This document shows, one piece after another, positions 35,922 through 43,853 of a DNA stretch of 64,000 nucleotides. Below the pieces are notes generated by a model, which worked only from the letters and a program-made list of their open reading frames with translations, was not told where the DNA came from and did no database searches. A program made the position numbers and the translations under genes. Positions within the stretch are counted from its first letter, which is position 1. Every line of letters starts with the position of its first letter. The stretch lies in contig NZ_OBDO01000001.1 of assembly GCF_900215145.1 (NCBI RefSeq), positions 248,001 through 312,000 on the forward strand, read 5' to 3'. This stretch comes from Geodermatophilus sabuli. GTDB taxonomy: Bacteria; Actinomycetota; Actinomycetes; Mycobacteriales; Geodermatophilaceae.

Positions 35922-36587
35922 TCACGACCCCGTCGACGGGGTCGTTGTGACCGCGAATGTTCGCCTCACCGTGTAAGGAACAGCCCGCTTAAGGGAGCCC
36001 TTCTGAGCGGCGAGCTCGGGCAATGCCAATTTTGCGACGGCGCGGCGTATCGGTCCGGCGCCAGTTGCGTAGTCGAATTCGCCACGGATCCGAACCAGGT
36101 CGGCATCAGCAGGGAAGGTCAGCGGCCGGCGATACCATTGCGTTACCCCTGCCTGGATGAACCTGGGATCGTCGCCCGGGTTGGTCAGTCGCACAATCTT
36201 TCCTGCTTCTGCAGCACGGTCCGGTGGCTCACTTCGCACGGCTGTGTCGCTACCCGCGTCCCCGTTACTCAAGCGATTGGCGATATCCGCAAGGCGATGT
36301 GCGAACTGCGGCTCAACACCGTTCGGGTGCAGGTCGAGTTCTCCCACGAGCCGATATAGCACGCGGCAGCGCACGTTTTTCACGAATCCGACACCTGGGC
36401 CCACGTTCTTGATCGACAAGGTCACCTCCGCCACTCTTGTGGCGGCGGCAGACGGCTGGAGGAGCGTCAAGGCGACATCGAACTCGATGCACGGCAGCAG
36501 CGATCGTCTCACGACAAATTGGAGGTACCCACCGATGACGGCGGCCAGTGCCGCCGCGGCGGCGAGGAGAGGACCGAGACTACTCAT
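35922..36587 (-). CDS. hypothetical protein with N-terminal membrane anchor
   Basis: A 221-residue protein. One hydrophobic helix at residues 5-30 (LLAAAAALAAVIGGYLQFVV) is followed by a soluble domain with beta-rich segments (EFDVALTLLQPSAAATRVAEVTLSIKNVGPGVGFVKNVRCRV). GC is clearly below the window average, and codon use differs from the core genes, suggesting transfer. No family was recognised. The ATG at 36587 is plausible, though no strong ribosome site was seen. Confidence 0.55.
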   Translation of the reverse strand: MSSLGPLLAAAAALAAVIGGYLQFVVRRSLLPCIEFDVALTLLQPSAAATRVAEVTLSIKNVGPGVGFVKNVRCRVLYRLVGELDLHPNGVEPQFAHRLADIANRLSNGDAGSDTAVRSEPPDRAAEAGKIVRLTNPGDDPRFIQAGVTQWYRRPLTFPADADLVRIRGEFDYATGAGPIRRAVAKLALPELAAQKGSLKRAVPYTVRRTFAVTTTPSTGS

Positions 36588-36820
36588 CGCAGCGCCTCCT
36601 CAGGCGGCGTCTCGTAGCCGGACTGTCTTTTGCTGACGGAGGGTAGGAAGCGGCCGTCACTCGCTCGTCAACCACACGTCATCGACCGCGGCTCGCCGGA
36701 TGCAGCATCCGATGATCTGCCGGACCGCGCTGGGCGACCGCGTTCCCGCGGGCCAGGGTGAGCCTCGGCGTCCGTCAACGCTGGCCCTAGCCACACCAGG
36801 CGTACGAGCTGATTAGAACG
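36588..36820. other. intergenic, no gene seen
   Basis: No open frame with family features. It ends in GAGCTGATTAGAACG, which resembles the sequence next to the complete tRNA-Gly at 42182. Confidence 0.4.
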
Positions 36821-36866
36821 TGGAGCGGGTGACGGGAATCGAACCCGCACAGTCAGCTTGGAAGGC
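36821..36866 (-). tRNA. partial tRNA-Gly(TCC) (3' half; attachment-site-like fragment)
   Basis: On the minus strand it reads anticodon loop CTTCCAA, a variable region, a perfect T arm (GCGGG/CCCGT with TTCGATT), acceptor CACCCGC and TCCA. The D arm and 5' acceptor are missing. It aligns with the complete tRNA-Gly at 42197, but the T stem and anticodon stem differ, so it is not a recent copy. Identity extends past the 3' end (ACGTGGAGCGGGTGAC). Confidence 0.7.
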
Positions 36867-36889
36867 GATGGCTCTCTGCGCACTTCTCT

Positions 36890-37055
36890 GCTGGTCAGAC
36901 GGACATAGGCCCCGGGCCGTGCCTTCCACGTGCCTCAGCGCCAAACAGCCGGCCGGAGGAGCGGCTCCTCGCTGTAGCGCGGTCAGCGGCCGGCCGAGTG
37001 CTGCGGTTCGCGGCGCCGTTGCTGCCCACGCCGGCCGGGAGGAGCGAGTGCCTGT
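36890..37055. repeat. diverged direct repeat, copy 2
   Basis: Same order of shared words as 34636-34800 (GCTGGTCAG, GCCGTGCCTTC, CGTGCCTCA, GCGGCTCCT, TGCGGTTCGCGG). It lies directly beside the tRNA-Gly fragment. Confidence 0.45.
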
Positions 37056-37173
37056 TTCCTCCCCGTCCGGGACGGCTTGCCGGGCCGGTCATGCGGGACG
37101 GTGGCCGACGGCGTGGCCACCGTCGCGCGACAATTCGGGTGGGTTCCTCCGCCGAGACAGCACCGAGACAGCA

Positions 37174-37503
37174 TCAGTCCGCGCAGTCGACCGCGACGGC
37201 CAGGGCTTCGCAGATCTCCCGCATGCGCGTGTCGGCCAACCGTCCGAGTCGCTCGACCAGGATCGCGACGGAGACGCTCTCGACCGAGTCCAAATTGACC
37301 ACGCAGCGGCGGGGTACCGGGTCCTCGCCGGGCTCGAGGCCGACTTCGCTGACGAGGCCGCGGATCGTGGTGGTGCATGGTGCGACGAGTGCGCGCCGGT
37401 GTCGGGGGATCACCGCGTCGCGGGAGAGGACGACGACCGGGCGGCGCCCGATCTCGGCCATCTCGCACCACCAGACCTCACCGCGCGCGGGCAGCGTAGT
37501 CAC
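37174..37503 (-). CDS. mazF: MazF/PemK-type endoribonuclease toxin
   Basis: A 109-residue toxin of the PemK/MazF family, which cleaves mRNA at short sequence motifs. Features are [24 protein letters not shown] at the N-terminus, [11 protein letters not shown] with the conserved Thr, and [23 protein letters not shown] with the Asn-Leu-Asp core. The GTG overlaps the antitoxin stop by 4 bp (GTGA), the usual toxin-after-antitoxin coupling. It lies inside the tRNA-Gly-bounded island. Confidence 0.9.
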   Translation of the reverse strand: MTTLPARGEVWWCEMAEIGRRPVVVLSRDAVIPRHRRALVAPCTTTIRGLVSEVGLEPGEDPVPRRCVVNLDSVESVSVAILVERLGRLADTRMREICEALAVAVDCAD

Positions 37504-37736
37504 GACCGTCCGGCGGCTTCGCGAAACGACGCCAAATCACCCCACTCGTCCGGTTCGTCAAGGGGGTGTTCATCGTAGGCGGTGTAGCTCGCCTCGACTT
37601 CGGCCGAACGGTGGCGCGCCACCAGCGCGCGCAGCGCCTCATCGATCATGGCGGCATCGGTGTCACCGGATCGCACCCGTCGAGCGGCCTGGAGGAGATC
37701 GTCGTCGACGGTCGTGCTGAGCCGTGTTCTACTCAT
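37500..37736 (-). CDS. ribbon-helix-helix antitoxin partner of MazF
   Basis: A 78-residue protein. The N-terminus [43 protein letters not shown] is a ribbon-helix-helix DNA-binding motif, followed by an acidic tail ([20 protein letters not shown]) expected to bind the toxin. ATG at 37736 was chosen because upstream residues lack family features. It probably represses its own promoter, as such antitoxins do. Confidence 0.85.
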   Translation of the reverse strand: MSRTRLSTTVDDDLLQAARRVRSGDTDAAMIDEALRALVARHRSAEVEASYTAYDEHPLDEPDEWGDLASFREAAGRS

Positions 37737-37990
37737 GCCACAATCATGCCACTGCAGGTCTCTGTGGCACCACGGTGACGTCCGCCCCCGGTGCCACGTG
37801 CGCTGCATCCTTCGACCCCCCTGCCGAGGCCCCCGCCTGCACGCACGAGAGGACACCGGCGAGACGTCCGATGACGGACCTCACGTCGACCTCGGCCCCC
37901 ACGGCGCCGCACGCTTTGACGCTCCCGTGACGCGGAGCGAGCAGCCTGGACCAGGCATGACCGGGAGCCAGCACGCGGAAGGAGGGCATC

Positions 37991-39022
37991 ATGGCGGCTG
38001 GACGTCAGGTCGAGTTGCGGTTCGGGGCGGGCGCCGGCTCCGACGAGGCCCTGAAGGACCTCTCGGCGGTCTGCCGCGACGGGGACTGGTTGTGGATCGC
38101 CGGGGACGAGGAGCCCCGCCTGGAGCGACTCGGCACATCGGGAGACGGCGGGTACGGCGATCGCCGGTCGTTCCTCCTGGGGGACCTGGTGGACCTGCCG
38201 GAGGGCCCGGAGAAGGAGGTCGACGTCGAGGGGCTGGACTGCGCCGGGAACCACCTGTGGTTGGTGGGCTCGCACAGCCGGACGCGCAAGCGGGTGGAGA
38301 AGACCGACGACGACGCCGAGGCGGTGACGAACCTGCGCACCGTGCGGTCCCATCCAAACCGGCACGTCGTGCTCCGGCTCCGGGTCGACGACGGCACGCC
38401 CGGGCGGGGCGCGCTGCTCGGGAGCGTGGGGGGACTGGCTGACGCGCTGTCCACCGACGAGCACCTCGCCCCGTTCCTCGCCGTCCCGAGCAAGGACAAC
38501 GGCCTCGACGTCGAGGGCCTGGCCGTCATCGACGACGGCACCGTGCTCGTGGGGCTGCGGGGACCGGTGCTGCGCGGCTGGGCCGTCGTCCTGGAATTGC
38601 GGCTCGACGAGGTTCCCGGACGACCGGACCGGCTGGCCCTCCGGGACTACGACAAGTACTTCCTGCGGCTCGACGGCCTCGGGGTGCGGGACCTGTGCCG
38701 GGACGGCGACGACCTCCTGGTGCTCGCCGGCCCGACGATGGACCCCGACGGGCCGACCCGGCTCTACCGCTGGCACGGCGCGGTCCGCAAGCGGAAGCTC
38801 CCGGTGGTCCGCGACGAGCAGCTCACCCGCCTGGACGTGCCGCTGCCGCTGCACCTAGACGGGGCGGAACCGGAGGAGGGACGCGACAAGGCCGAGGGCA
38901 TCACATTGGTCCCGGATGCCGCCGTGCCCGCGGTGCTGGTCGTCTACGACACCCCGGCCGCTGCCCGCCGGCGGGACGACGGCCGGACCGTCCTCGCCGA
39001 CGTCGTGCCGCTGCCCCGCTGA
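37991..39022 (+). CDS. DUF3616 family protein
   Basis: A 343-residue soluble protein of the DUF3616 family, probably a beta-propeller. Repeated motifs include LSAVCRDGDWLWIAGDEEPRLERL, VDVEGLDCAGNHLWLVGSHSRTRK, LDVEGLAVIDDGTVLVGLRGPVLRGWAVVLEL and AEGITLVPDAAVPAVLVVYDTP. The repeated DVEGL segments resemble those of phytase-like or esterase-like propellers. No enzyme activity is established for the family. GGAGG precedes the ATG. The GH13 gene begins 4 bp after its stop, so both are probably one operon. Confidence 0.85.
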   Translation: MAAGRQVELRFGAGAGSDEALKDLSAVCRDGDWLWIAGDEEPRLERLGTSGDGGYGDRRSFLLGDLVDLPEGPEKEVDVEGLDCAGNHLWLVGSHSRTRKRVEKTDDDAEAVTNLRTVRSHPNRHVVLRLRVDDGTPGRGALLGSVGGLADALSTDEHLAPFLAVPSKDNGLDVEGLAVIDDGTVLVGLRGPVLRGWAVVLELRLDEVPGRPDRLALRDYDKYFLRLDGLGVRDLCRDGDDLLVLAGPTMDPDGPTRLYRWHGAVRKRKLPVVRDEQLTRLDVPLPLHLDGAEPEEGRDKAEGITLVPDAAVPAVLVVYDTPAAARRRDDGRTVLADVVPLPR

Positions 39023-39026
39023 GCCG

Positions 39027-40892
39027 ATGATCGACCTGGCGCAGGTCGGCGCGCACGTCGTCGATGACGCCCCGCCGCGCGTGCAGTTCGGGCTGCATCT
39101 CCCGACGATTACCTGGACCGCCGGCTACCGGGTCAAGGTCCTCGTCATCCACGAGCGGGATCAGTTCGTCCGCGACGTCCCGCCGCGGGAGTACTACCTG
39201 GACTGGCAGGAGGGCTCGGCCTACGACCTGTGGTCTGCCGAGGTGGAGCTCACCGGCGGTCCCGGCCACCTCGGCGAGCCGGGCAACCACCTGTACCGCT
39301 ATCAGCTCCTGCGCCAGGCCGGCCTCGGCGAGGAGGTCGTCGTGCGGTTCTTCGCGGACCCCTTCGGCCGCGCCGCCGGCACGGGCACGCTGTCCGCGTT
39401 CTCGACGCGGGCAGACCCGGACCACGGCTGGGCCGATGACGCCTTCACCGTGCCCGAGGTCGACGACCTGGTGGTGTACGAGCTGCACGTCGGCGAGTTC
39501 GGCGGCGGATTCGCCGCGGTGGCCGACAGCATCCCCTATCTCACGGGGATCGGCGTGAACGCGCTCGAGCTGATGCCGGTGACCAACGTCAAGGAGGACG
39601 TGGAGTGGGGCTACACCCCGCTCGGCTACTTCGCGCCCGACGACCGGTACGGCGGCGCCCCCGCGTTCCGCAGGCTGGTGGAGACCTGCCACGCGGCCGG
39701 CGTCGCCGTCGTCCTGGACGCGGTGTACGCCCACGCGCACCCGGAGTTCGCCTACAACCTCGTGTACCGCCGGTCCGGTCTGCCGAATCCGGTGATGGGG
39801 CCGTTCGGCGGTGAGTTCGGGGGACTGGCCCCGGGATGGGACTACCATCGGCAGTTCACGCGCGAGTTCTTCGACGCAGTGAACCGCTACTGGTTGACCG
39901 CGTTCCACGTCGACGGCTTCCGGTACGACTACGTGCCCGGCTTCTGGGACGGCGTGGCCGGCGAGGGCTACGCCGGCCTGGTCTACCGCACCTACCGGCT
40001 GAGTCAGGACTTCGGCTCGTTCCCCCGGTTCTTCGCCGGGGACGGCGCGCGCAGCCGCATCATCCAGTGCGCGGAGTTCCTCGAGGCCCCGGTGCTCGCC
40101 CTCACCGCGACGTACTCGAACACGGCCTGGCAGAACCAGCTGCTCGACGCCGCGATCACCCAGGCGCGGGGCGCCGGCGCCACCGACGAATACGCCCACC
40201 GGCTGGACCCCGAGCTAGGCCCGCAGCAGAAGTACCCCAGTGTGTTCGTGAACCAGGCCGACCGTTTCCCCGTCGCCCCCTTCCAGTACATCGAGTCGCA
40301 CGACCACGCGCGGTTCGTCACCCGGCTCGGCGTCGAGTCGGCGGTCGACCAGCTGGAGCTGCCGTTCGGCGACCGGAGCCTGTGGGCCCGCACCCAGCCC
40401 TATGCGATCGCGCAGTACACCGCCAAGGGCGTGCCGATGCTCTGGCAGGGCCAGGAGTTCGCCGAGAACTGGAACCTCCCCGGTGGCACCGATCCCCGCC
40501 GGATCACCTTCAGCCGCCCGCTGCACTGGGAGTACTTCTACGACGACGCGGGGAGGGCCCTGGTCCGTCTGTACCGCATCCTCGGTGACCTCCGGCGCAC
40601 ACATCCGGTGTTCGGCAGCCGCGGTGACTTCTACCTGGAGCCGAGTGGCGAGCACCGCCGGAACGGCATCATCGTCTTCCGCCGCGTCGCGCCCGCGGAG
40701 GCCGCGGTTGTGGTGCTCAACTTCTCCGACGTGCCGCGGACCGTCCCCGTCTGGTGGCCGCAGGCGGGACGGTGGATCGAGCAGCTCGACCGCGATACGG
40801 CGCAGCCGCAGCCCGACGTCGTCGTCGGCGTGGCCTGGGAGTCGCGCGAGGTGACCGTGTCGTCGAACTACGGCGGTGTCTACCTGCTGTAG
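39027..40892 (+). CDS. GH13 alpha-amylase family glycosyl hydrolase with N-terminal CBM48-like domain
   Basis: A 621-residue GH13 enzyme with the layout of branching enzymes and maltooligosyltrehalose hydrolases. An N-terminal beta domain (residues 1-150) precedes the barrel entry VDDLVVYELHVGEFGGGF. Next come ELMPVTNVKEDVEWGYTPLGYFAPDDRYG and region I VVLDAVYAHAHP. The nucleophile is Asp301 in GFRYDY, the acid Glu350 in CAEF, and the third carboxylate Asp426 in ESHDHARF. All three are present, so it should be active. The substrate is uncertain: GlgB-like, TreZ-like or another alpha-glucan. It is cotranscribed with DUF3616 inside the island. Confidence 0.87.
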   Translation: MIDLAQVGAHVVDDAPPRVQFGLHLPTITWTAGYRVKVLVIHERDQFVRDVPPREYYLDWQEGSAYDLWSAEVELTGGPGHLGEPGNHLYRYQLLRQAGLGEEVVVRFFADPFGRAAGTGTLSAFSTRADPDHGWADDAFTVPEVDDLVVYELHVGEFGGGFAAVADSIPYLTGIGVNALELMPVTNVKEDVEWGYTPLGYFAPDDRYGGAPAFRRLVETCHAAGVAVVLDAVYAHAHPEFAYNLVYRRSGLPNPVMGPFGGEFGGLAPGWDYHRQFTREFFDAVNRYWLTAFHVDGFRYDYVPGFWDGVAGEGYAGLVYRTYRLSQDFGSFPRFFAGDGARSRIIQCAEFLEAPVLALTATYSNTAWQNQLLDAAITQARGAGATDEYAHRLDPELGPQQKYPSVFVNQADRFPVAPFQYIESHDHARFVTRLGVESAVDQLELPFGDRSLWARTQPYAIAQYTAKGVPMLWQGQEFAENWNLPGGTDPRRITFSRPLHWEYFYDDAGRALVRLYRILGDLRRTHPVFGSRGDFYLEPSGEHRRNGIIVFRRVAPAEAAVVVLNFSDVPRTVPVWWPQAGRWIEQLDRDTAQPQPDVVVGVAWESREVTVSSNYGGVYLL

Positions 40893-40897
40893 GCCCG

Positions 40898-40937
40898 GCG
40901 TCGCAGATGCGTCGCAGATGCGTTGCAGATGCGTCGC
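40898..40937 (+). repeat. 11-bp tandem repeat
   Basis: GCGTCGCAGAT occurs twice exactly, once with one change, plus a partial fourth copy, starting 5 bases after the GH13 stop. It may be a slippage array at the 3' end of the operon. Confidence 0.8.
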
Positions 40938-40984
40938 CCGAGCGCCCTCTTGAGCGGCCGGTCTCGACGTGAGCGCCGAGCAGC

Positions 40985-41143
40985 GCCGGCGGCCGGCTGG
41001 TCGGCCTGGCGTGCACGGACGACCTGCACCTCCTGGATGTCGTCCCGGTGGACGAGTACCCGGACCTCGCGGCCGGGTACGGCGCCTTCGTCGCCGATGT
41101 CGTGCAGCAGGTCGCGCCCGGCGCCCCGGCTGATCAGCGATGA
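40985..41143 (+). pseudogene. C-terminal fragment of an unknown gene next to an IS5 end
   Basis: The frame GGRLVGLACTDDLHLLDVVPVDEYPDLAAGYGAFVADVVQQVAPG has coding-like composition, but no upstream start and no recognised family. It ends within the left edge of the IS5 fragment, which suggests the element truncated it or that it is imported debris. Confidence 0.4.
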
Positions 41144-41600
41144 GTTGTGGGCGCTGTTCGAGCCGCTGATCCCGCCGCAAAGGCCAGCAGTGCATGGCCG
41201 CACCGGTCGCCCGCGGGTCTCCGACCGAGACGTACTCGAGGGCATCGCCTTCGTGCTCACCACCGGAATCGGTTGGACCAAGCTGCCCCGCGAGCTGGGC
41301 TACGGGGTCGGGCTGGACCTGCTGGCGGCGGATGCACGAGTGGGCCGAGGCCGGCGTCTTCGCCCGGGTGCACCAGGCGTGCTCGACCGCCTGGGCGAGG
41401 AGAGTCGACTCGACTGGTCACGAGCCAGCCTGGACTCGGTGAGCGTCCGGGCGAAAAGGGGGGTGCGCTGACCGGCCCGAATCCGACCGACCGCGGGAAG
41501 GCCGGCAGCAAGTGCCACCTGCTCGTCGACGCCCACGGGCTGCCGCTGAACGTGCTGGTGGGGCTGAGCCGGAACACTCGGCAGAGACGGCGCACGCCGT
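41130..41600 (+). mobile_element. IS5-family transposase N-terminal part, frameshifted
   Basis: LISDELWALFEPLIPPQRPAVHGRTGRPRVSDRDVLEGIAFVLTTGIGWTKLPRELGYG, then in other frames MHEWAEAGVFARVHQA, RLDWSRASLDSVSVRAKRG and LTGPNPTDRGKAGSKCHLLVDAHGLPLNVLVGLS. This is the first half of an IS427-group-like transposase. The C-terminal half is missing, cut by an IS3 fragment on the other strand. Confidence 0.75.
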
Positions 41601-41649
41601 AGCTGGTCGTCTCCGCGGCGATGAACTCGCAGACCAGTCCGCGGCTCAC
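41544..41649 (-). mobile_element. IS3-family orfB 5' remnant
   Basis: It overlaps the orfA stop and reads RGLVCEFIAAETTSYGVRRLCRVFRLSPTSTF, the usual start of an IS3 orfB (FIxxExxxYGVRRLCRVLGVSRSxYY). Similarity stops after about 35 residues, where it meets the IS5 fragment. Confidence 0.7.
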
Positions 41650-41936
41650 CGGCCCGTCTCCCGAGCGAAGAAGACCGCGGCTTTTTTCAGGATCTCCCGC
41701 TCGAGTTCCAGCTCGGCCACCTTGCGCCGCAGCCGGCCCAGCTCCATCCGCTCATCGGCACTGAGCGCGGCCGGCCCATCGGCCCGCTGGCGGCGCTCGG
41801 CGGCGACCCAGTTGCGCAGCGTCTCGTGATTGATTCCGAGCTCGCCGGCGACCTCGCGGACGCTGCGACGGCTGTCCAACACCAGCTGCGCGGCTCGCTG
41901 CCGGAACTCCTCGGGGTACTTGCTCCGTCGGCCCAC
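41646..41936 (-). mobile_element. IS3-family transposase orfA (apparently intact)
   Basis: A 96-residue protein: GRRSKYPEEFRQRAAQLVLDSRRSVREVAGELGINHETLRNWVAAERR (HTH), then SADERMELGRLRRKVAELELEREILKKAAVFFARETGR (leucine zipper). GTG at 41936 fits the family start; an in-frame TTG at 41987 is unlikely. orfB is almost entirely missing, so the element cannot move by itself. Confidence 0.85.
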
Positions 41937-41980
41937 CCGGGGCCCTCCCTCCCTTGGCTGGTGCCAAGTCTGGAGGTGTT

Positions 41981-42001
41981 CAGCCAACGGGGGTCACTTC
42001 A
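41981..42001. repeat. IS3-type terminal inverted repeat, right copy of a 21-bp pair
   Basis: It ends GGGGTCACTTCA, the exact reverse complement of 34618-34638. It lies 45 bases upstream of orfA, as expected for the left end of that IS3 element (minus orientation). Confidence 0.75.
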
Positions 42002-42196
42002 CTTGGACTTCCCGGCCGGACGCTGTGGCTGGCGTCGATCCGCCGCCGTGGCGAACTGGGGCCCCTCAAGGCCGTGCCTCAAGCACCGGTCAAGACCGGT
42101 GGTCAGCAGTCAACAGCGGGCAGGACAGGCGCGGCAGGAGGTTGGCCCCATTGCCCCATTTAGCTGCACAGACGGGCTTATGAGCTGGTCAGGACG

Positions 42197-42270
42197 TGGA
42201 GCGGGTGACCGGGATCGAACCGGCATGGCCAGCTTGGAAGGCTGGGGCTCTACCATTGAGCTACACCCGC
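42197..42270 (-). tRNA. glyV: tRNA-Gly (anticodon TCC)
   Basis: A 74-nt gene including encoded CCA. The acceptor stem is GCGGGTG/CACCCGC, D arm GCTC/GAGC, anticodon stem CCAGC/GCTGG with loop CTTCCAA (anticodon TCC), and T arm GCCGG/CCGGT with loop TTCGATC. All stems pair. It is the intact member of the pair that brackets 5.4 kb of accessory DNA. A tRNA pair next to tig is also remembered from mycobacteria, so the symbol is by analogy. Confidence 0.95.
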
Positions 42271-42393
42271 GAGACCGGGCGGAGAAGGGGTGACCCCCTC
42301 CGCTTGCAGTCCGCGTCGAGGGTAGCGCCTCGGCCCTGCGAGCCCTCGATGAGGCCAGGGCATGGCCCGCACTCGTCCCGATACCGTCCGCTC

Positions 42394-43560
42394 GTGCGGA
42401 GCACCCGGCCCCGGCGGACGAGCCCGATCCGGCTGCTCCAGGCCAACGCGTTCGTCAGCATCCTGGACCGCTTCGCGATGCCCCCGCTGCTCATCACGAT
42501 CGCCGCGAGCCTCGACGTCCCGCTGTCGGCGATCGTGCAGGCGGCGGGCGCGTACTTCCTGGCCTACGGCCTGAGTCAGCCGCTCTGGGGAGTCGTGTCG
42601 GACGCCCTGGGCCTGGTGCGGACGATGCGGCTGGCCCTCGTGGTCGCCGGCCTCGCCGCCGTGGCCGCCGCGTTCGCCTGGAGCCCCCTGGCCCTCGGGA
42701 TCGCCCGCGGGGTGGGTGGCGCCTTCTTCGGTGCCGCCTACCCCGCGGGGCTCATCTACGTCGGCGACACCGTGCCCACGGACCGCCGCCAGCGGGAGCT
42801 CACCCGGCTCATGGTCGGGGTGGCCTTCGGCACCGCACTGGCCTCGGTGGGGGCCGGCGTCGTCGGGCAGCAGCTCACCTGGCGGGCGGTCTTCGTCATC
42901 ACGGGGCTGGGGGCGCTTGCCCTGTCGTTCGCGCTGCGGTATCTCGACGAGCCGCCGCGGACCCGGGTGCACCGCCACCCGCTGGCGCCGTTCCTCACCG
43001 TGGCTCGGTCCCGGACGGCGCTGTTCGTGCTGGCCCTGGCCTTCGTGGAGGGCGGCGTGCTGATCGGTGTCCTCACCCTGCTGCCCTCCGCGATCGAGGC
43101 GGCCGGCGCCACAGCCGCCCTCGCCGGGGCCGTCACGGCGGTCTACGGCGCCGCCGTCCTCGTCTTCGCGACCGCGGTAGGCAGGCTGTCCCGCCGGCTG
43201 CACCCGTCGCGGCTGATCGCCATCGGCGCCGCGGCGGCGGTGGCCGCCTGCCTGGTGCTGTCGCTGTCGCGGGCGGCCCCCGCGGCGATCGCCGTCACCG
43301 TCCTGCTCGGCCTCGCGTGGGCCGCCATGCACTCGTCGCTGCAGACGTGGGCGACCGAGGTGCTGCCGGCGGCGCGGGCCACGATCGTCTCGCTGTTCGC
43401 CGGGGCCCTGTTCTGCGGGAGCGCGCTCGCGTCGGTAGCCGTCGCCGACCTGGCCGATGCCGGCCGTTACCGCGCCATCTTCCTGGCCGCCTGCATCATC
43501 GCCGTCCCGCTCGGGGTCGTCGCCGTGTGGGGCCGGTCGCGGTGGCGGCCACCCGCCTGA
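42394..43560 (+). CDS. MFS transporter
   Basis: A 388-residue major facilitator protein with 12 predicted helices. Its signature loop after helix 2 is GLSQPLWGVVSDALGLVRTMRLALVVAGLAAV, and GVGGAFFGAAYPAGLIYVGDTVPTDRRQREL follows helix 4. This resembles sugar or drug exporters of the MFS_1 group; the substrate is unknown. GTG at 42394 gives MRSTRPRRTSPIRLLQANAFVSILDRFAMPPLLI. It lies between the tRNA-Gly and tRNA-Pro genes, just right of the island boundary. Confidence 0.86.
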   Translation: MRSTRPRRTSPIRLLQANAFVSILDRFAMPPLLITIAASLDVPLSAIVQAAGAYFLAYGLSQPLWGVVSDALGLVRTMRLALVVAGLAAVAAAFAWSPLALGIARGVGGAFFGAAYPAGLIYVGDTVPTDRRQRELTRLMVGVAFGTALASVGAGVVGQQLTWRAVFVITGLGALALSFALRYLDEPPRTRVHRHPLAPFLTVARSRTALFVLALAFVEGGVLIGVLTLLPSAIEAAGATAALAGAVTAVYGAAVLVFATAVGRLSRRLHPSRLIAIGAAAAVAACLVLSLSRAAPAAIAVTVLLGLAWAAMHSSLQTWATEVLPAARATIVSLFAGALFCGSALASVAVADLADAGRYRAIFLAACIIAVPLGVVAVWGRSRWRPPA

Positions 43561-43627
43561 GCGGCCCCGCCGGGGGTGCCGGGTCGCTGTGGACGGCGGC
43601 CGGCGCGGGCTCCGGCCCCGGCCCGCC

Positions 43628-43633
43628 TAGACT
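43628..43633 (+). promoter_or_regulatory. -10 element of the tRNA-Pro promoter
   Basis: TAGACT, 10 bases before the first base of tRNA-Pro. The -35 was not obvious. Confidence 0.45.
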
Positions 43634-43643
43634 CGGTCCGCCA

Positions 43644-43717
43644 CGGGGTGTGGCGCAGCTTGGTAGCGCACCCGCTTTGGGAGCGGGGGGCCGTGGGTTC
43701 AAATCCCGCCACCCCGA
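43644..43717 (+). tRNA. tRNA-Pro (anticodon TGG)
   Basis: A 74-nt gene. The acceptor is CGGGGTG/CACCCCG, D arm GCGC/GCGC, anticodon stem CCCGC/GCGGG with loop TTTGGGA (anticodon TGG), and T arm GTGGG/CCCGC with loop TTCAAAT. CCA is not encoded. It stands about 135 bp before tig. Confidence 0.96.
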
Positions 43718-43853
43718 CCGCGGGTGGGGTGTGGGTCTCTCGCCCGCCGCCCCGGCCGTTCCCGCGACGTCTCTATGCTCGTGGGTCGACACCCGGCGCC
43801 GTCGAACCGGCATGGCGCCCGTCCCTGTCTTTCGATCGAGGAGCACTGCCGCT

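Noticed and set aside
37174-37736. VapBC-type toxin-antitoxin
   Set aside because: The toxin lacks the PIN-domain acidic residues and shows MazF/PemK motifs instead.
42002-42190. Possible integrase C-terminus between the IS3 end and tRNA-Gly
   Set aside because: No tyrosine recombinase motif (R..HxxR..Y) could be found in any frame.
43317-43850. Upstream extension of the trigger factor frame
   Set aside because: It runs through the MFS 3' end and the tRNA-Pro gene; the GTG at 43854 matches the family start.
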